A DNA stretch of 64,000 nt from Protaetiibacter sp. (GTDB taxonomy: Bacteria; Actinomycetota; Actinomycetes; Actinomycetales; Microbacteriaceae): positions 186,001 through 250,000 of the forward strand of contig JASLGG010000032.1 of assembly GCA_030150265.1 (NCBI GenBank), read 5' to 3'. The position numbers and the translations under genes are program-made. How positions within the stretch are numbered: the first letter of the stretch is position 1; each line of letters opens with the position of its first letter. The notes under the pieces are model-generated. The model was not told the origin of the DNA. It worked only from the letters and a program-made list of their open reading frames with translations, and did no database searches. Positions 50,960 to 58,472 of the stretch are shown piece by piece.

Positions 50960-50988
50960 TTGACAAAACCGACACGAGTGTAGATATT
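50960..50988 (+). promoter_or_regulatory. Promoter of the GH3/MFS/GH3 operon with possible TetR site
   Basis: TTGACA (50960-50965), 17-nt spacer, GATATT (50983-50988). The spacer holds ACACGAGTGT (50972-50981), a small palindrome where a repressor would block the polymerase. Confidence 0.65.
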
Positions 50989-51044
50989 TGGTCTCACTCA
51001 CCGCGGAGGGCATCCGGCGCCGCGGACGGACGAAGGAGTTCCCC

Positions 51045-53060
51045 GTGGCCGAGGCCCGCTTCCCCTACCAGGACGCCTCTCGCGACGTCGCGCAGCGCGT
51101 CGAGGACCTGCTCGCGCGGATGACCCTCCACGACAAGGCGGGGCTCATGTTCCAGCCCATGGCGCCCCTCGGCACCGATCTCGACGAGCCTGGCATGTTC
51201 GGCTCGCCCTCGATGCGCAAGATCATCGACCGACGCATCACGCACGTGAACATCCTCCAGGGCGCCTCGGCCCGCGAGCTCGCCGAGTGGCACAACGCCG
51301 TGCAGCGGATGGCGGAAGACACCGAGCTCGGCATCCCGTTCACGATCTCCTCCGACCCGCGGCACTCGTTCACCAACAATCCCGCCGCCGCGCTCATGTC
51401 GGGGCCGTTCTCGCAGTGGCCCGAGTTCCTCGGCTTCGGCGCGCTCGACGACCCCGACCTCACCCGCCGCTTCGCCGACACGGTGCGCCGCGAGTACCTC
51501 GCGGTCGGCATCCGCACGGCCCTGCATCCGCAGATCGACCTCGCGACCGAACCGCGCTGGGCGCGCGCATCCGGCACCTTCGGCTCGAGCGCCGAGGTCG
51601 CCGGCCGCCTCGGCGTCGCCTACACGCTGGGTCTGCAGGGCGAGCAGCTCGGCTCGGCCTCGGTCTCGACGATGGCCAAGCACTTCCCGGGCGGCGGCCC
51701 GCAGCTGAACGGCGAGGACCCGCACTTCGACTACGGCCGCGAGCAGGTCTACCCGGGCGGGCGGTTCGAGCTGCACCTGCAGCCGTTCCGCGAGCTCATC
51801 GCCGCGGGCGTCAGCCAGCTGATGCCGTACTACGGCATGCCGGTCGGCACCGAGTACGAGGAGGTCGGCTTCTCGTTCAACAAGCAGGTCATCACGGGCC
51901 TGCTGCGGGAGCAGCTCGGCTTCGACGGCGTCGTCTGCACCGACTGGGGCATCCTGTCGCGCACCTTCTGGGGCGTCGAGCACCTCAGCTACGAGGAACG
52001 GATGCTCAAGGCGCTCGACGCGGGCATCGACCAGTTCGGCGGCGAGTTCCAGCCGAAGGTGCTCGTAGGCCTCGTGCGCGAGGGCCGCGTCGAGGAGTCG
52101 CGACTCGATGTCTCGGTGCGTCGCCTGCTGCGCGAGAAGTTCCGCCTCGGGCTCTTCGACGAGGCGCGCTATGTCGACGCGGATGCCGCGGACGCGATCG
52201 TCGGCACCCCCGAGGCGCGCGCCGCGGGGCATGCCGCGCAGGTCGCCTCGCAGACGTTGCTCAAGAACGACGGCGCCGTGACCCTGCCGCTCGCCGGGCA
52301 GCCGAAGGTCTACGTCGAGGGCCTCGCGCCCGGGGCGCTCGCCGGCTGGGCCCACGTCGTGCCGACGCCCGCCGAAGCCGATCTCGCGATCGTGCGCACC
52401 TCCGCCCCGTGGGAGCAGCGCGGCGTGCCGGGCGACATCGAGTTCTTCTTCCGCGCCGGCTCTCTAGAGTTCCACGACGACGAGCTCGCCCACCTGCGCG
52501 AGCTCGCGGCCCAGGTGCCGCTCATCGTCGACATCTACCTCGATCGCCCCGCGATCCTCGCGCCCGTCGCGGAGCTGGCATCCGTCATCACCGCCAACTA
52601 CGGGGCCTCGGATGACGCCTTCGCCGAGATCCTATTCGGTGCCGCCCAGCCGCTCGGCCGGCTGCCGTTCGAGATCCCCTCCTCGATGGCGGCGGTCGAG
52701 GCGAACCTCGCCGATGTGCCGAACGACACTGCCGACCCGACGTATCCCGTCGGCCACGGCCTGGGCTTCGGCCCCGACTGGACGCCCGCCACGCGTCCCG
52801 ACCCGTCGACCACGAGCGTCCGGGTCGCCGCGCTCACGAGCCGTTACGACCTCGCGACCACTCCGCTCAAGGCGTTCCTCGACGACCCCGAGGCGCGCGC
52901 GGTGCTCGACGAGCTCGTGCCCGAGCTGCCCGCGCATCCGATGATCGGCCTCGCGCAGGGCATGCCCCTCGAGACCGTGCTCGGCATGGCTGCCCAGGAG
53001 GCGCCCGCCGAGCTGCTCGACACGCTCCGCATCCGCCTCACGGCTCTGCAACCGCAGTGA
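51045..53060 (+). CDS. GH3 beta-glycosidase (beta-glucosidase type)
   Basis: 671-aa enzyme with the GH3 barrel and alpha/beta domains. It starts RFPYQDASRDVAQRVEDLLARMT, has substrate-binding KHFPGGGPQLNGEDPHFDYG, and the nucleophile Asp in VVCTDWGIL near residue 302. The second domain begins near QTLLKNDGAVTLPL. No signal peptide and no fibronectin III domain. GTG 51045 has AAGGAG 6 nt upstream, so I prefer it to an ATG further up. It probably hydrolyses beta-glucosides brought in by the MFS transporter. The last 60 residues (PMIGLAQGMPLETVLGMAA) extend beyond the usual domain end. Confidence 0.9.
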   Translation: MAEARFPYQDASRDVAQRVEDLLARMTLHDKAGLMFQPMAPLGTDLDEPGMFGSPSMRKIIDRRITHVNILQGASARELAEWHNAVQRMAEDTELGIPFTISSDPRHSFTNNPAAALMSGPFSQWPEFLGFGALDDPDLTRRFADTVRREYLAVGIRTALHPQIDLATEPRWARASGTFGSSAEVAGRLGVAYTLGLQGEQLGSASVSTMAKHFPGGGPQLNGEDPHFDYGREQVYPGGRFELHLQPFRELIAAGVSQLMPYYGMPVGTEYEEVGFSFNKQVITGLLREQLGFDGVVCTDWGILSRTFWGVEHLSYEERMLKALDAGIDQFGGEFQPKVLVGLVREGRVEESRLDVSVRRLLREKFRLGLFDEARYVDADAADAIVGTPEARAAGHAAQVASQTLLKNDGAVTLPLAGQPKVYVEGLAPGALAGWAHVVPTPAEADLAIVRTSAPWEQRGVPGDIEFFFRAGSLEFHDDELAHLRELAAQVPLIVDIYLDRPAILAPVAELASVITANYGASDDAFAEILFGAAQPLGRLPFEIPSSMAAVEANLADVPNDTADPTYPVGHGLGFGPDWTPATRPDPSTTSVRVAALTSRYDLATTPLKAFLDDPEARAVLDELVPELPAHPMIGLAQGMPLETVLGMAAQEAPAELLDTLRIRLTALQPQ

Positions 53061-53091
53061 CCGTCCCACGAGAAACCCGAAGGAAGAAGCA

Positions 53092-54393
53092 ATGACGACG
53101 ACGTCAAGCCCCTCCGAGCCCGGCGCCGCACTCGCGGCCGAGGGCATCGCCGACCTCGAGTCGAACGAGCCCGTCAAGATCCGCGGCCCGCTGCGCAAGC
53201 TCCTCATCTGGATGCTGCCCGCCAACGTGAGCATCTTCATCCTCTGGGGTGCAATCCCCGGGCTGCTGCTGGCGCTTCAGGTGGCCGCGGTCGACGAGGC
53301 GAACAAGGTCGCCAACCTCGCCCTCGTGACCACCATCGGCGCGTTCGCCGCGATGATCGCGCAGCCCGTCGCGGGCGCGATCTCCGACCGAACGCGCAGC
53401 CGCTTCGGGCGCCGCGCACCGTGGATGGTGGCGGGCGCCCTCATCGGCGGGCTCGCGCTCGTCGGGATGGCCTTCGCGAACACCTTCCTCATGATCGGCA
53501 TCGCCTGGACGATGGTGCAGATCGCCTATAACTTCGCGCAGGGGCCGCTCTCGGCGATCCTGCCCGACCGCGTGCCGGTGCGCGCCCGCGGCACCTTCGC
53601 CGCGATCGGCGGCGCCGCGACGATGGTCGGGGCGATCGGCGGCCAGGTCGTGGGTGCGTCGCTCGCCGCCAACATCGGGGCGGCCTACGTCGGCCTCGCC
53701 GGGTTCACGCTCATCGTCATCACCCTGTTCGTGGTGTTCAACCCCGACCGATCGAGCAAGGATCTGGTCAACCCGCCGTTCCGGCTGCTCGACTTCCTGC
53801 GCACCTTCTGGGTGAACCCGGTGAAGCACCCCGACTTCTTCTGGGCCTTCGCGGGGCGGCTGCTGCTGTTCACCGGTTACTTCGGCGTGACCGGCTACAA
53901 CCTGTACGTCCTCAACGACTACATCGGCATCGGCGACCTGGCGGCGTCGACGGGCTACGTCCCCATCCTCGGCCTGATGGGGCTCGCGGGCACCCTGCCG
54001 GCGATCCTCGTCAGCGGCCCGCTGAGCGACAAGGTCGGCCGCCGCAAGATCTTCGTATTCATCTCCTCCGTCGTGGTGGCCGTCGGCCTGCTCGTGCCCT
54101 GGGTCATGCCGACGATCGGCGGGATGATGCTCATGTCGGTCATCATCGGCGTCGGCTTCGGCGCGTTCATGGCCGTCGACCAGGCCCTCATGACGGAGGT
54201 GCTGCCGAGCGCCGACTCGTACGCGAAGGACCTCGGCGTCGTGAACATCGCCGCGACGCTCCCGCAGACCCTCGCCCCCGCCGTGGGCGGGGCCATCGTG
54301 CTCGCCTTCGGCTACGTCGGCCTGTTCCCGGTGGGCATCGTGCTCAGCGTGCTGGGCGCGTTCTGCGTGTTCATGATCAAGGCTGTGAAGTAG
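53092..54393 (+). CDS. MFS sugar transporter (GPH-like)
   Basis: 433-aa permease with 12 predicted helices. The loop between helices 2 and 3 has ISDRTRSRFGRRAPWMVAGA, the mark of glycoside-pentoside-hexuronide-type and related sugar symporters; a second conserved loop is LSDKVGRRKIFVF. Likely imports a beta-glucoside, as it lies between two GH3 genes on the same strand (31 and 41 bp gaps). AAGGAAGAAG precedes the ATG. Substrate is inferred from neighbours only. Confidence 0.9.
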   Translation: MTTTSSPSEPGAALAAEGIADLESNEPVKIRGPLRKLLIWMLPANVSIFILWGAIPGLLLALQVAAVDEANKVANLALVTTIGAFAAMIAQPVAGAISDRTRSRFGRRAPWMVAGALIGGLALVGMAFANTFLMIGIAWTMVQIAYNFAQGPLSAILPDRVPVRARGTFAAIGGAATMVGAIGGQVVGASLAANIGAAYVGLAGFTLIVITLFVVFNPDRSSKDLVNPPFRLLDFLRTFWVNPVKHPDFFWAFAGRLLLFTGYFGVTGYNLYVLNDYIGIGDLAASTGYVPILGLMGLAGTLPAILVSGPLSDKVGRRKIFVFISSVVVAVGLLVPWVMPTIGGMMLMSVIIGVGFGAFMAVDQALMTEVLPSADSYAKDLGVVNIAATLPQTLAPAVGGAIVLAFGYVGLFPVGIVLSVLGAFCVFMIKAVK

Positions 54394-54434
54394 CGATGGG
54401 GTCGCCGACCGCCATCCGTCCCGAAGGAGAGAAC

Positions 54435-56672
54435 ATGACCGACGACCTCGCCGCTCTCGACGGCCTCACGGCCGAGCAGAAGGCCGCCCTCGGCTCGGGC
54501 GCCGACTTCTGGACCACCAAGGCGGTCGGCGACGTGCCGGCGATCATGATGACCGACGGACCGCACGGCCTGCGCAAGCAGGCGGGTGACAGCGACCACC
54601 TGGGGCTCGCGTCCAGCGTGCCGGCGACGTGCTTTCCGCCCGCCGTCGGCCTCGCCCAGACCTGGGACCCCGAGCTCGCCGAGTCGGTCGGCGCGGCTCT
54701 CGGGCGGGAGTGCCAGTCCCAGGACGTGCAGGTGCTGCTCGGGCCGGGCGTCAACCTCAAGCGCTCTCCGCTCGGCGGTCGCAACTTCGAGTACTTCTCC
54801 GAGGATCCGCTGCTCTCCGGCACCATGGGCACCGGATGGGTGCGCGGTCTGCAGGGGCAGGGCGTCGGCGCCTCGCTCAAGCACTTCGCCCTCAACAATC
54901 AGGAGCACGACCGGATGCGGTCGAGCTCCGACGTCGATGCGCGGCCCCTGCGCGAGCTCTACCTGCGCAGCTTCGAACGCGTGGTGCGCGACGCCCAGCC
55001 GTGGACGGTCATGTGCTCCTACAACCGCGTCAACGGCGTCCAGGTCGCCCACGACCCCTTCCTGCTGACGCGCGTGCTGCGCGAGGAATGGGGCTTCGGC
55101 GGCGTCGTGGTCTCCGACTGGGGCGCGGTCGTCGACCGCGTGAAGTCGGTCGCGGCGGGCCTCGACCTTCAGATGCCGGGACCGGATGCAGCGGCGGATG
55201 CCGAGGTGGCGTCCGCGGTCGCCGACGGCCGGCTCGCAGCGGAGGCGCTCGACGCCGCGGCCGCCCGCACGGCGCGCCTCGCCCGGATGAGCCGCGCTGC
55301 GCACGAGCAGGATGCGGGCTTCGACGTGGAGCTGCATCACGCGCTCGCGCGGCACGTGGCCTCCCGGGCGATCGTGCTGCTGAAGAACGACGGTGGGCTG
55401 CTGCCGCTCGCACCGTCCGGATCGGTCGCCGTGATCGGCGAGTTCGCCCGCACGCCGCGCTATCAGGGCGGCGGCTCCTCGCACGTCAATCCGACACGCC
55501 TCGACGTGCCGCTCGAGGAGCTGCGCGCCCTCGCATCGGACGCCACGATCTCGTTCGCGCCGGGCTTCACGGTCGACGGCTCGGGTGCCCAGCCCGAGCT
55601 CGAGGCGGAGGCCGTGCGCATCGCGAGCGAGGCGGATGCGGCGGTGCTGTTCCTGGGGCTCGACGCCGCACAGGAGTCCGAGGGCTTCGACCGCGAGCAC
55701 ATCGAGCTGCCGCAGGAGCAGCTCGCCCTGCTCGAGAGGATCGTGGCGGTCCAGCCGCGCACGGTCGTCGTACTGAGCCACGGCGGGGTGCTGCGGCTCG
55801 CGCCGGTCGTGGCGCTCGCGCCCGCGATCCTCGACGGCGCGCTGCTCGGGCAGGCCGCCGGCGGGGCGATCGCCGATGTGCTGCTCGGGGTCGTCTCCCC
55901 CTCGGGCAAGCTCGCCGAGACGGTGCCCGTGCGGCTGCAGGACACCCCCGCGTACCTCTCCTTCCCCGGCGAGAGCTCGCACGTGCGCTACGGCGAGGGC
56001 CTCTTCGTCGGCTACCGCTGGTACGACGCGCGCGAGCTCGAGGTGGGCTTCCCGTTCGGGCACGGCCTCTCCTACACGAGCTTCCGCTACGACGATCTCG
56101 CGCTTGCCGCCGACGGTGGTGACATCGTCGTGCGGGCCACCGTCGTCAACACGGGCGCCCGCGCGGGGCGTGAGGTCGTGCAGGCCTATGTGAGCCTCCC
56201 GGGGTCGGCCGTGCAGCGCCCGGCGCGCTGGCTCGGCGGCTTCGCATCCGTCGAGCTCGAGCCGGGCGAGAGCGCGACGGTCGAGCTCCGCGTGGAGCGG
56301 CGCGATCTCGAGTACTGGAGCGTGGAACTCGATCGCTTCGTGCTGGAGCCGGGCGAGTACCGGGTGGAGCTCGGGGCTTCGAGTCGTGACCTGCGCCTCT
56401 CGGGCGAGGTCGAGCTCGCCGGCGACCAGCTGCGCCCGCCGCTCACGATGGAGTCCACGCTCGGCGAGGTGCTCGCGCATCCGATCGCGGGCGAGATCGT
56501 GGCGCAGCAGCTCGCGGCGATGCCGATGGCGCAGGCTGATGGCGCCGCGCTCGGCATGGACATGATGCGGATGATGATGAGCATCCCGATCGGCCGCATC
56601 GTGGCCTTCGGGGGAGGTCAGATCACGAGGGAGCAACTCGAGCAGCTGATCGCCGCGGCGAACGCGGGCTGA
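54435..56672 (+). CDS. GH3 beta-glucosidase with C-terminal fibronectin III-like domain
   Basis: 745-aa cytosolic glycosidase. Begins AALDGLTAEQKAALGSGADFW, has GPGVNLKRSPLGGRNFEYFSEDP and the KHFALNNQEHDRMRSSSDVD loop, with nucleophile Asp in VVVSDWGAVVD near residue 235. The alpha/beta domain (HVASRAIVLLKNDGGLLPL) and a fibronectin III-like region with PFGHGLSYTSF and NTGARAGREVVQAYV follow. A Met-rich tail (LGMDMMRMMMSIPIG) extends past the usual end. ATG 54435 has GAAGGAGAG upstream; an ATG at 54396 is less likely. It differs from the GH3 at 51045, so the pair may attack different linkages. Confidence 0.92.
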   Translation: MTDDLAALDGLTAEQKAALGSGADFWTTKAVGDVPAIMMTDGPHGLRKQAGDSDHLGLASSVPATCFPPAVGLAQTWDPELAESVGAALGRECQSQDVQVLLGPGVNLKRSPLGGRNFEYFSEDPLLSGTMGTGWVRGLQGQGVGASLKHFALNNQEHDRMRSSSDVDARPLRELYLRSFERVVRDAQPWTVMCSYNRVNGVQVAHDPFLLTRVLREEWGFGGVVVSDWGAVVDRVKSVAAGLDLQMPGPDAAADAEVASAVADGRLAAEALDAAAARTARLARMSRAAHEQDAGFDVELHHALARHVASRAIVLLKNDGGLLPLAPSGSVAVIGEFARTPRYQGGGSSHVNPTRLDVPLEELRALASDATISFAPGFTVDGSGAQPELEAEAVRIASEADAAVLFLGLDAAQESEGFDREHIELPQEQLALLERIVAVQPRTVVVLSHGGVLRLAPVVALAPAILDGALLGQAAGGAIADVLLGVVSPSGKLAETVPVRLQDTPAYLSFPGESSHVRYGEGLFVGYRWYDARELEVGFPFGHGLSYTSFRYDDLALAADGGDIVVRATVVNTGARAGREVVQAYVSLPGSAVQRPARWLGGFASVELEPGESATVELRVERRDLEYWSVELDRFVLEPGEYRVELGASSRDLRLSGEVELAGDQLRPPLTMESTLGEVLAHPIAGEIVAQQLAAMPMAQADGAALGMDMMRMMMSIPIGRIVAFGGGQITREQLEQLIAAANAG

Positions 56673-56726
56673 GCCGGTCGAGCCGGGATCGGGCGGGCAC
56701 GCTGGGGGAGTCCGCCCCTCCCGCGC

Positions 56727-57245
56727 TCAGCCGCCGAGTGAGGCGAGGCCGGTCGTCACGCTCCACGCCGCCCACACGCCGAAGACCGTGTACCAGGCGG
56801 CGTAGAGAGCGACCGAGGCCCAGAGCGGTGCGCCTCGTGTGTCCGTCACCCGGCGCAGCACGACGTGGCGACCGATGACGTACACGATCCCGCCGACCGC
56901 GGCGAAACCCCAGGGGAACGGGCGCACGAGGCCGAGCCCGCGCAGCCGCCGCTGGTCGAGGAACGCCAGCAGCAGAGCGAGACCGATCGAGACGGCGGTG
57001 CCGCCGAGGAGCACCCCGGCGTGCAGCAGCGCATACCGGAGGGCGCCGGTCGCGTCGTCATCCCACAGCGCGCGCAGCAGGGTGCCCGCGTCGAACAGGA
57101 AGACGCTCGACGCGATCACCCACGGAAGCACCACGAGCAGCCAGATCGCGGCGCCGTCGACGCGCGAACCGGCCGGCAGCGGCGGGCGCAGGTGGGGCGC
57201 GTTCATCGCGCGGGCCGCCGGCGGCGGGATGACGAGACCGCTCAC
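56727..57245 (-). CDS. Membrane protein, paralogue of the DUF2510 protein without that domain
   Basis: 172-aa protein with about four helices (AIWLLVVLPWVIASSVFLFDA, ALLHAGVLLGGTAVSIGLALLLAFL, PWGFAAVGGIVYVIGRHVVLRRV, WASVALYAAWYTVFGVWAAWSV). The segment LVRPFPWGFAAVGGIVYVIGRHV aligns with VVRPFHWAFTFIGAIVYLIGRH in the protein at 40769-41407. Function unknown. GTG 57245 lies 6 nt after a TACGCT box on the minus strand, fitting a leaderless start; ATG 57206 is the alternative. Converges with the GH3 gene. Confidence 0.75.
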   Translation of the reverse strand: MSGLVIPPPAARAMNAPHLRPPLPAGSRVDGAAIWLLVVLPWVIASSVFLFDAGTLLRALWDDDATGALRYALLHAGVLLGGTAVSIGLALLLAFLDQRRLRGLGLVRPFPWGFAAVGGIVYVIGRHVVLRRVTDTRGAPLWASVALYAAWYTVFGVWAAWSVTTGLASLGG

Positions 57246-57330
57246 ACCGCGAGCGTAGCGATGTCGGGGGTGCGTGGTGGACTGTTCGCAGCGGGATTCG
57301 CGACACGCCGAAGACACAACATCTAGGGGA

Positions 57331-57360
57331 ATGACATCCGTGGAATTCCCGTTATATAGT
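57331..57360 (+). promoter_or_regulatory. Promoter of the 26-aa peptide gene
   Basis: ATGACA (57331-57336), 18-nt spacer, TATAGT (57355-57360), unusually A/T-rich for this region. Predicts a start near 57367 and a leader of about 50 nt; GGTGA-C-TCACC (57361-57371) could fold at the very 5' end. Confidence 0.7.
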
Positions 57361-57417
57361 GGTGACTCACCAGGGCGAAACCTTGGACCACCAGTTGAGA
57401 CTTTTGAGGAGGTTGCC

Positions 57418-57498
57418 ATGAACGACGTCGACACCGTCGGTGGCTACGCAGTTCCGGTCGACCCGATGGACGACCTCTACTGCGAGTCCTGCCAGTAA
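57418..57498 (+). CDS. 26-residue acidic peptide with C-terminal CxxC, unknown function
   Basis: Short gene, 26 codons plus TAA, that I do not recognise. It starts MNDVDTVGG, has a YAVPVDP middle and ends DDLYCESCQ. Six acidic and no basic residues, two cysteines in a CxxC. No signal peptide or membrane segment. A strong GAGGAGG lies 5 nt before the ATG, a good promoter 58 bp upstream and a strong hairpin 40 bp downstream, so it looks like a real single-gene transcript. TAA is rare as a stop in this window. It could be a modified-peptide (RiPP) precursor whose enzymes are elsewhere, a metal-binding microprotein, or a leader peptide for the MaoC gene 108 bp further on. Confidence 0.7.
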   Translation: MNDVDTVGGYAVPVDPMDDLYCESCQ

Positions 57499-57537
57499 GC
57501 AGCAGCGACGCTGGCGGCACCGCCACCAGACGCATCC

Positions 57538-57573
57538 GGAACCCCGGCTGACCGCGACGGTCGCCGGGGTTCC
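57538..57573 (+). terminator. Strong hairpin terminator after the 26-aa peptide gene
   Basis: Perfect 10-bp stem GGAACCCCGG/CCGGGGTTCC; the loop holds a further ACCG-CGA-CGGT stem. Followed by GTCGTCT, no T-run. Separates the peptide gene from the MaoC genes. Confidence 0.8.
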
Positions 57574-57606
57574 GTCGTCTGCGCCGGCCCTCGCTAGGCT
57601 CGACGG

Positions 57607-58053
57607 GTGAGCGTCAACCCCGAGCTGCAGGGTCGGAGCTATCCGCCGACCGCGCCGTACCTCGTCGGCCGCGAGAAGGTGCGCGAGTTCGCGCGCGCCG
57701 TTCTCGCTACGAGCCCCCTGCACCACGACCCCGAGGCCGCCCGGGCGGCGGGCTACCCGGATGTCGTGGCGCCCCCCACCTTCGCCGTGGTCGTGCAGGA
57801 GCACGCGCTCGCGCAGCTGCTCGCCGACCCCGACGCCGGCATCGACTTCAGCCGCGTCGTGCACGGCGACCAGCGCTTCTCCTTCAGCCGTCCGGTCGTC
57901 GCGGGCGACGAGCTCACCGCGACCCTCACCGTCACGAGCGTCAAGAGCCTCGGCGGGCACTCGATGGTGACGGCCGACGCGCTCGTCGCCGACGCATCCG
58001 GCTCCCACGTGGTCACCGCGACCTCCACCCTCGTCGTGCGAGGTGCCGAGTGA
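57607..58053 (+). CDS. MaoC-like dehydratase, HadA/UPF0336-type subunit
   Basis: 148-aa hot-dog-fold protein. VNPELQGRSYPPTAPYLVGREKVREFA at the start and HHDPEAARAAGYPDVVAPPTFAVV are typical of the non-catalytic HadA-like half; the catalytic Asp/His pair is absent, as in HadA, so it needs the next protein. In mycobacteria HadAB/BC dehydrate 3-hydroxyacyl-ACP in mycolate synthesis; Microbacteriaceae are not known to make mycolates, so the substrate here is unclear. TAGGCT ends 6 nt before the GTG, a leaderless-type start. Overlaps the next gene (GTGA). Confidence 0.88.
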   Translation: MSVNPELQGRSYPPTAPYLVGREKVREFARAVLATSPLHHDPEAARAAGYPDVVAPPTFAVVVQEHALAQLLADPDAGIDFSRVVHGDQRFSFSRPVVAGDELTATLTVTSVKSLGGHSMVTADALVADASGSHVVTATSTLVVRGAE

Positions 58054-58472
58054 GCGCCCCCACGCTGTCCGGGCTCGCCGTGGGCGACGTCGTCGCCGAG
58101 CGCGAGGTGCACCTCACGCGCGACTCCCTCGTGCGCTACGCCGGCGCATCCGGCGACTTCAACCCCATCCACTACCGCGACGACGTGGCCGCCTCGGTCG
58201 GCCTGCCGGGCGTGCTCGCCCACGGGATGCTCACCATGGGCCTCGCCGTGCAGCCGGTCGTCGACTGGGCCGGGGATGCCGGCCGCGTCGTCGACTACCA
58301 GGTGCGGTTCACGCGCCCCATCGTGGTCGACCCCGAGGCCGGCGCGGATGTCCAGATCGTCGCCAAGGTCGGGCGGATCGACGAGGGCGCGGCCCGCATC
58401 GACCTCACCGTGACCTTCGGCGGCGAGACCGTGCTCGGCAAGGCCCAGGCGGTCGTGCGACTGGAGCCGTGA
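58050..58472 (+). CDS. MaoC-like dehydratase, HadB-type catalytic subunit
   Basis: 140-aa hot-dog protein with the catalytic motif SGDFNPIHYRDDVAASVGLPGVLAHGM (Asp and His five residues apart), so it is the active half of the dehydratase pair. Ends with VTFGGETVLGKAQAVVRL, the last strands of the fold. GTG start overlaps the HadA-like stop (GTGA), and its stop overlaps murB in the same way. Reaction expected: reversible dehydration of a 3-hydroxyacyl thioester. The order HadA-like, HadB-like, murB is common in actinobacteria. Confidence 0.9.
   Translation: MSAPTLSGLAVGDVVAEREVHLTRDSLVRYAGASGDFNPIHYRDDVAASVGLPGVLAHGMLTMGLAVQPVVDWAGDAGRVVDYQVRFTRPIVVDPEAGADVQIVAKVGRIDEGAARIDLTVTFGGETVLGKAQAVVRLEP

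Noticed and set aside
30330..57606. rpmG (ribosomal protein L33), expected next to tRNA-Met
   Set aside because: No frame with an L33-like sequence was found after tRNA-Met or before the MaoC genes; it must be elsewhere in the genome.
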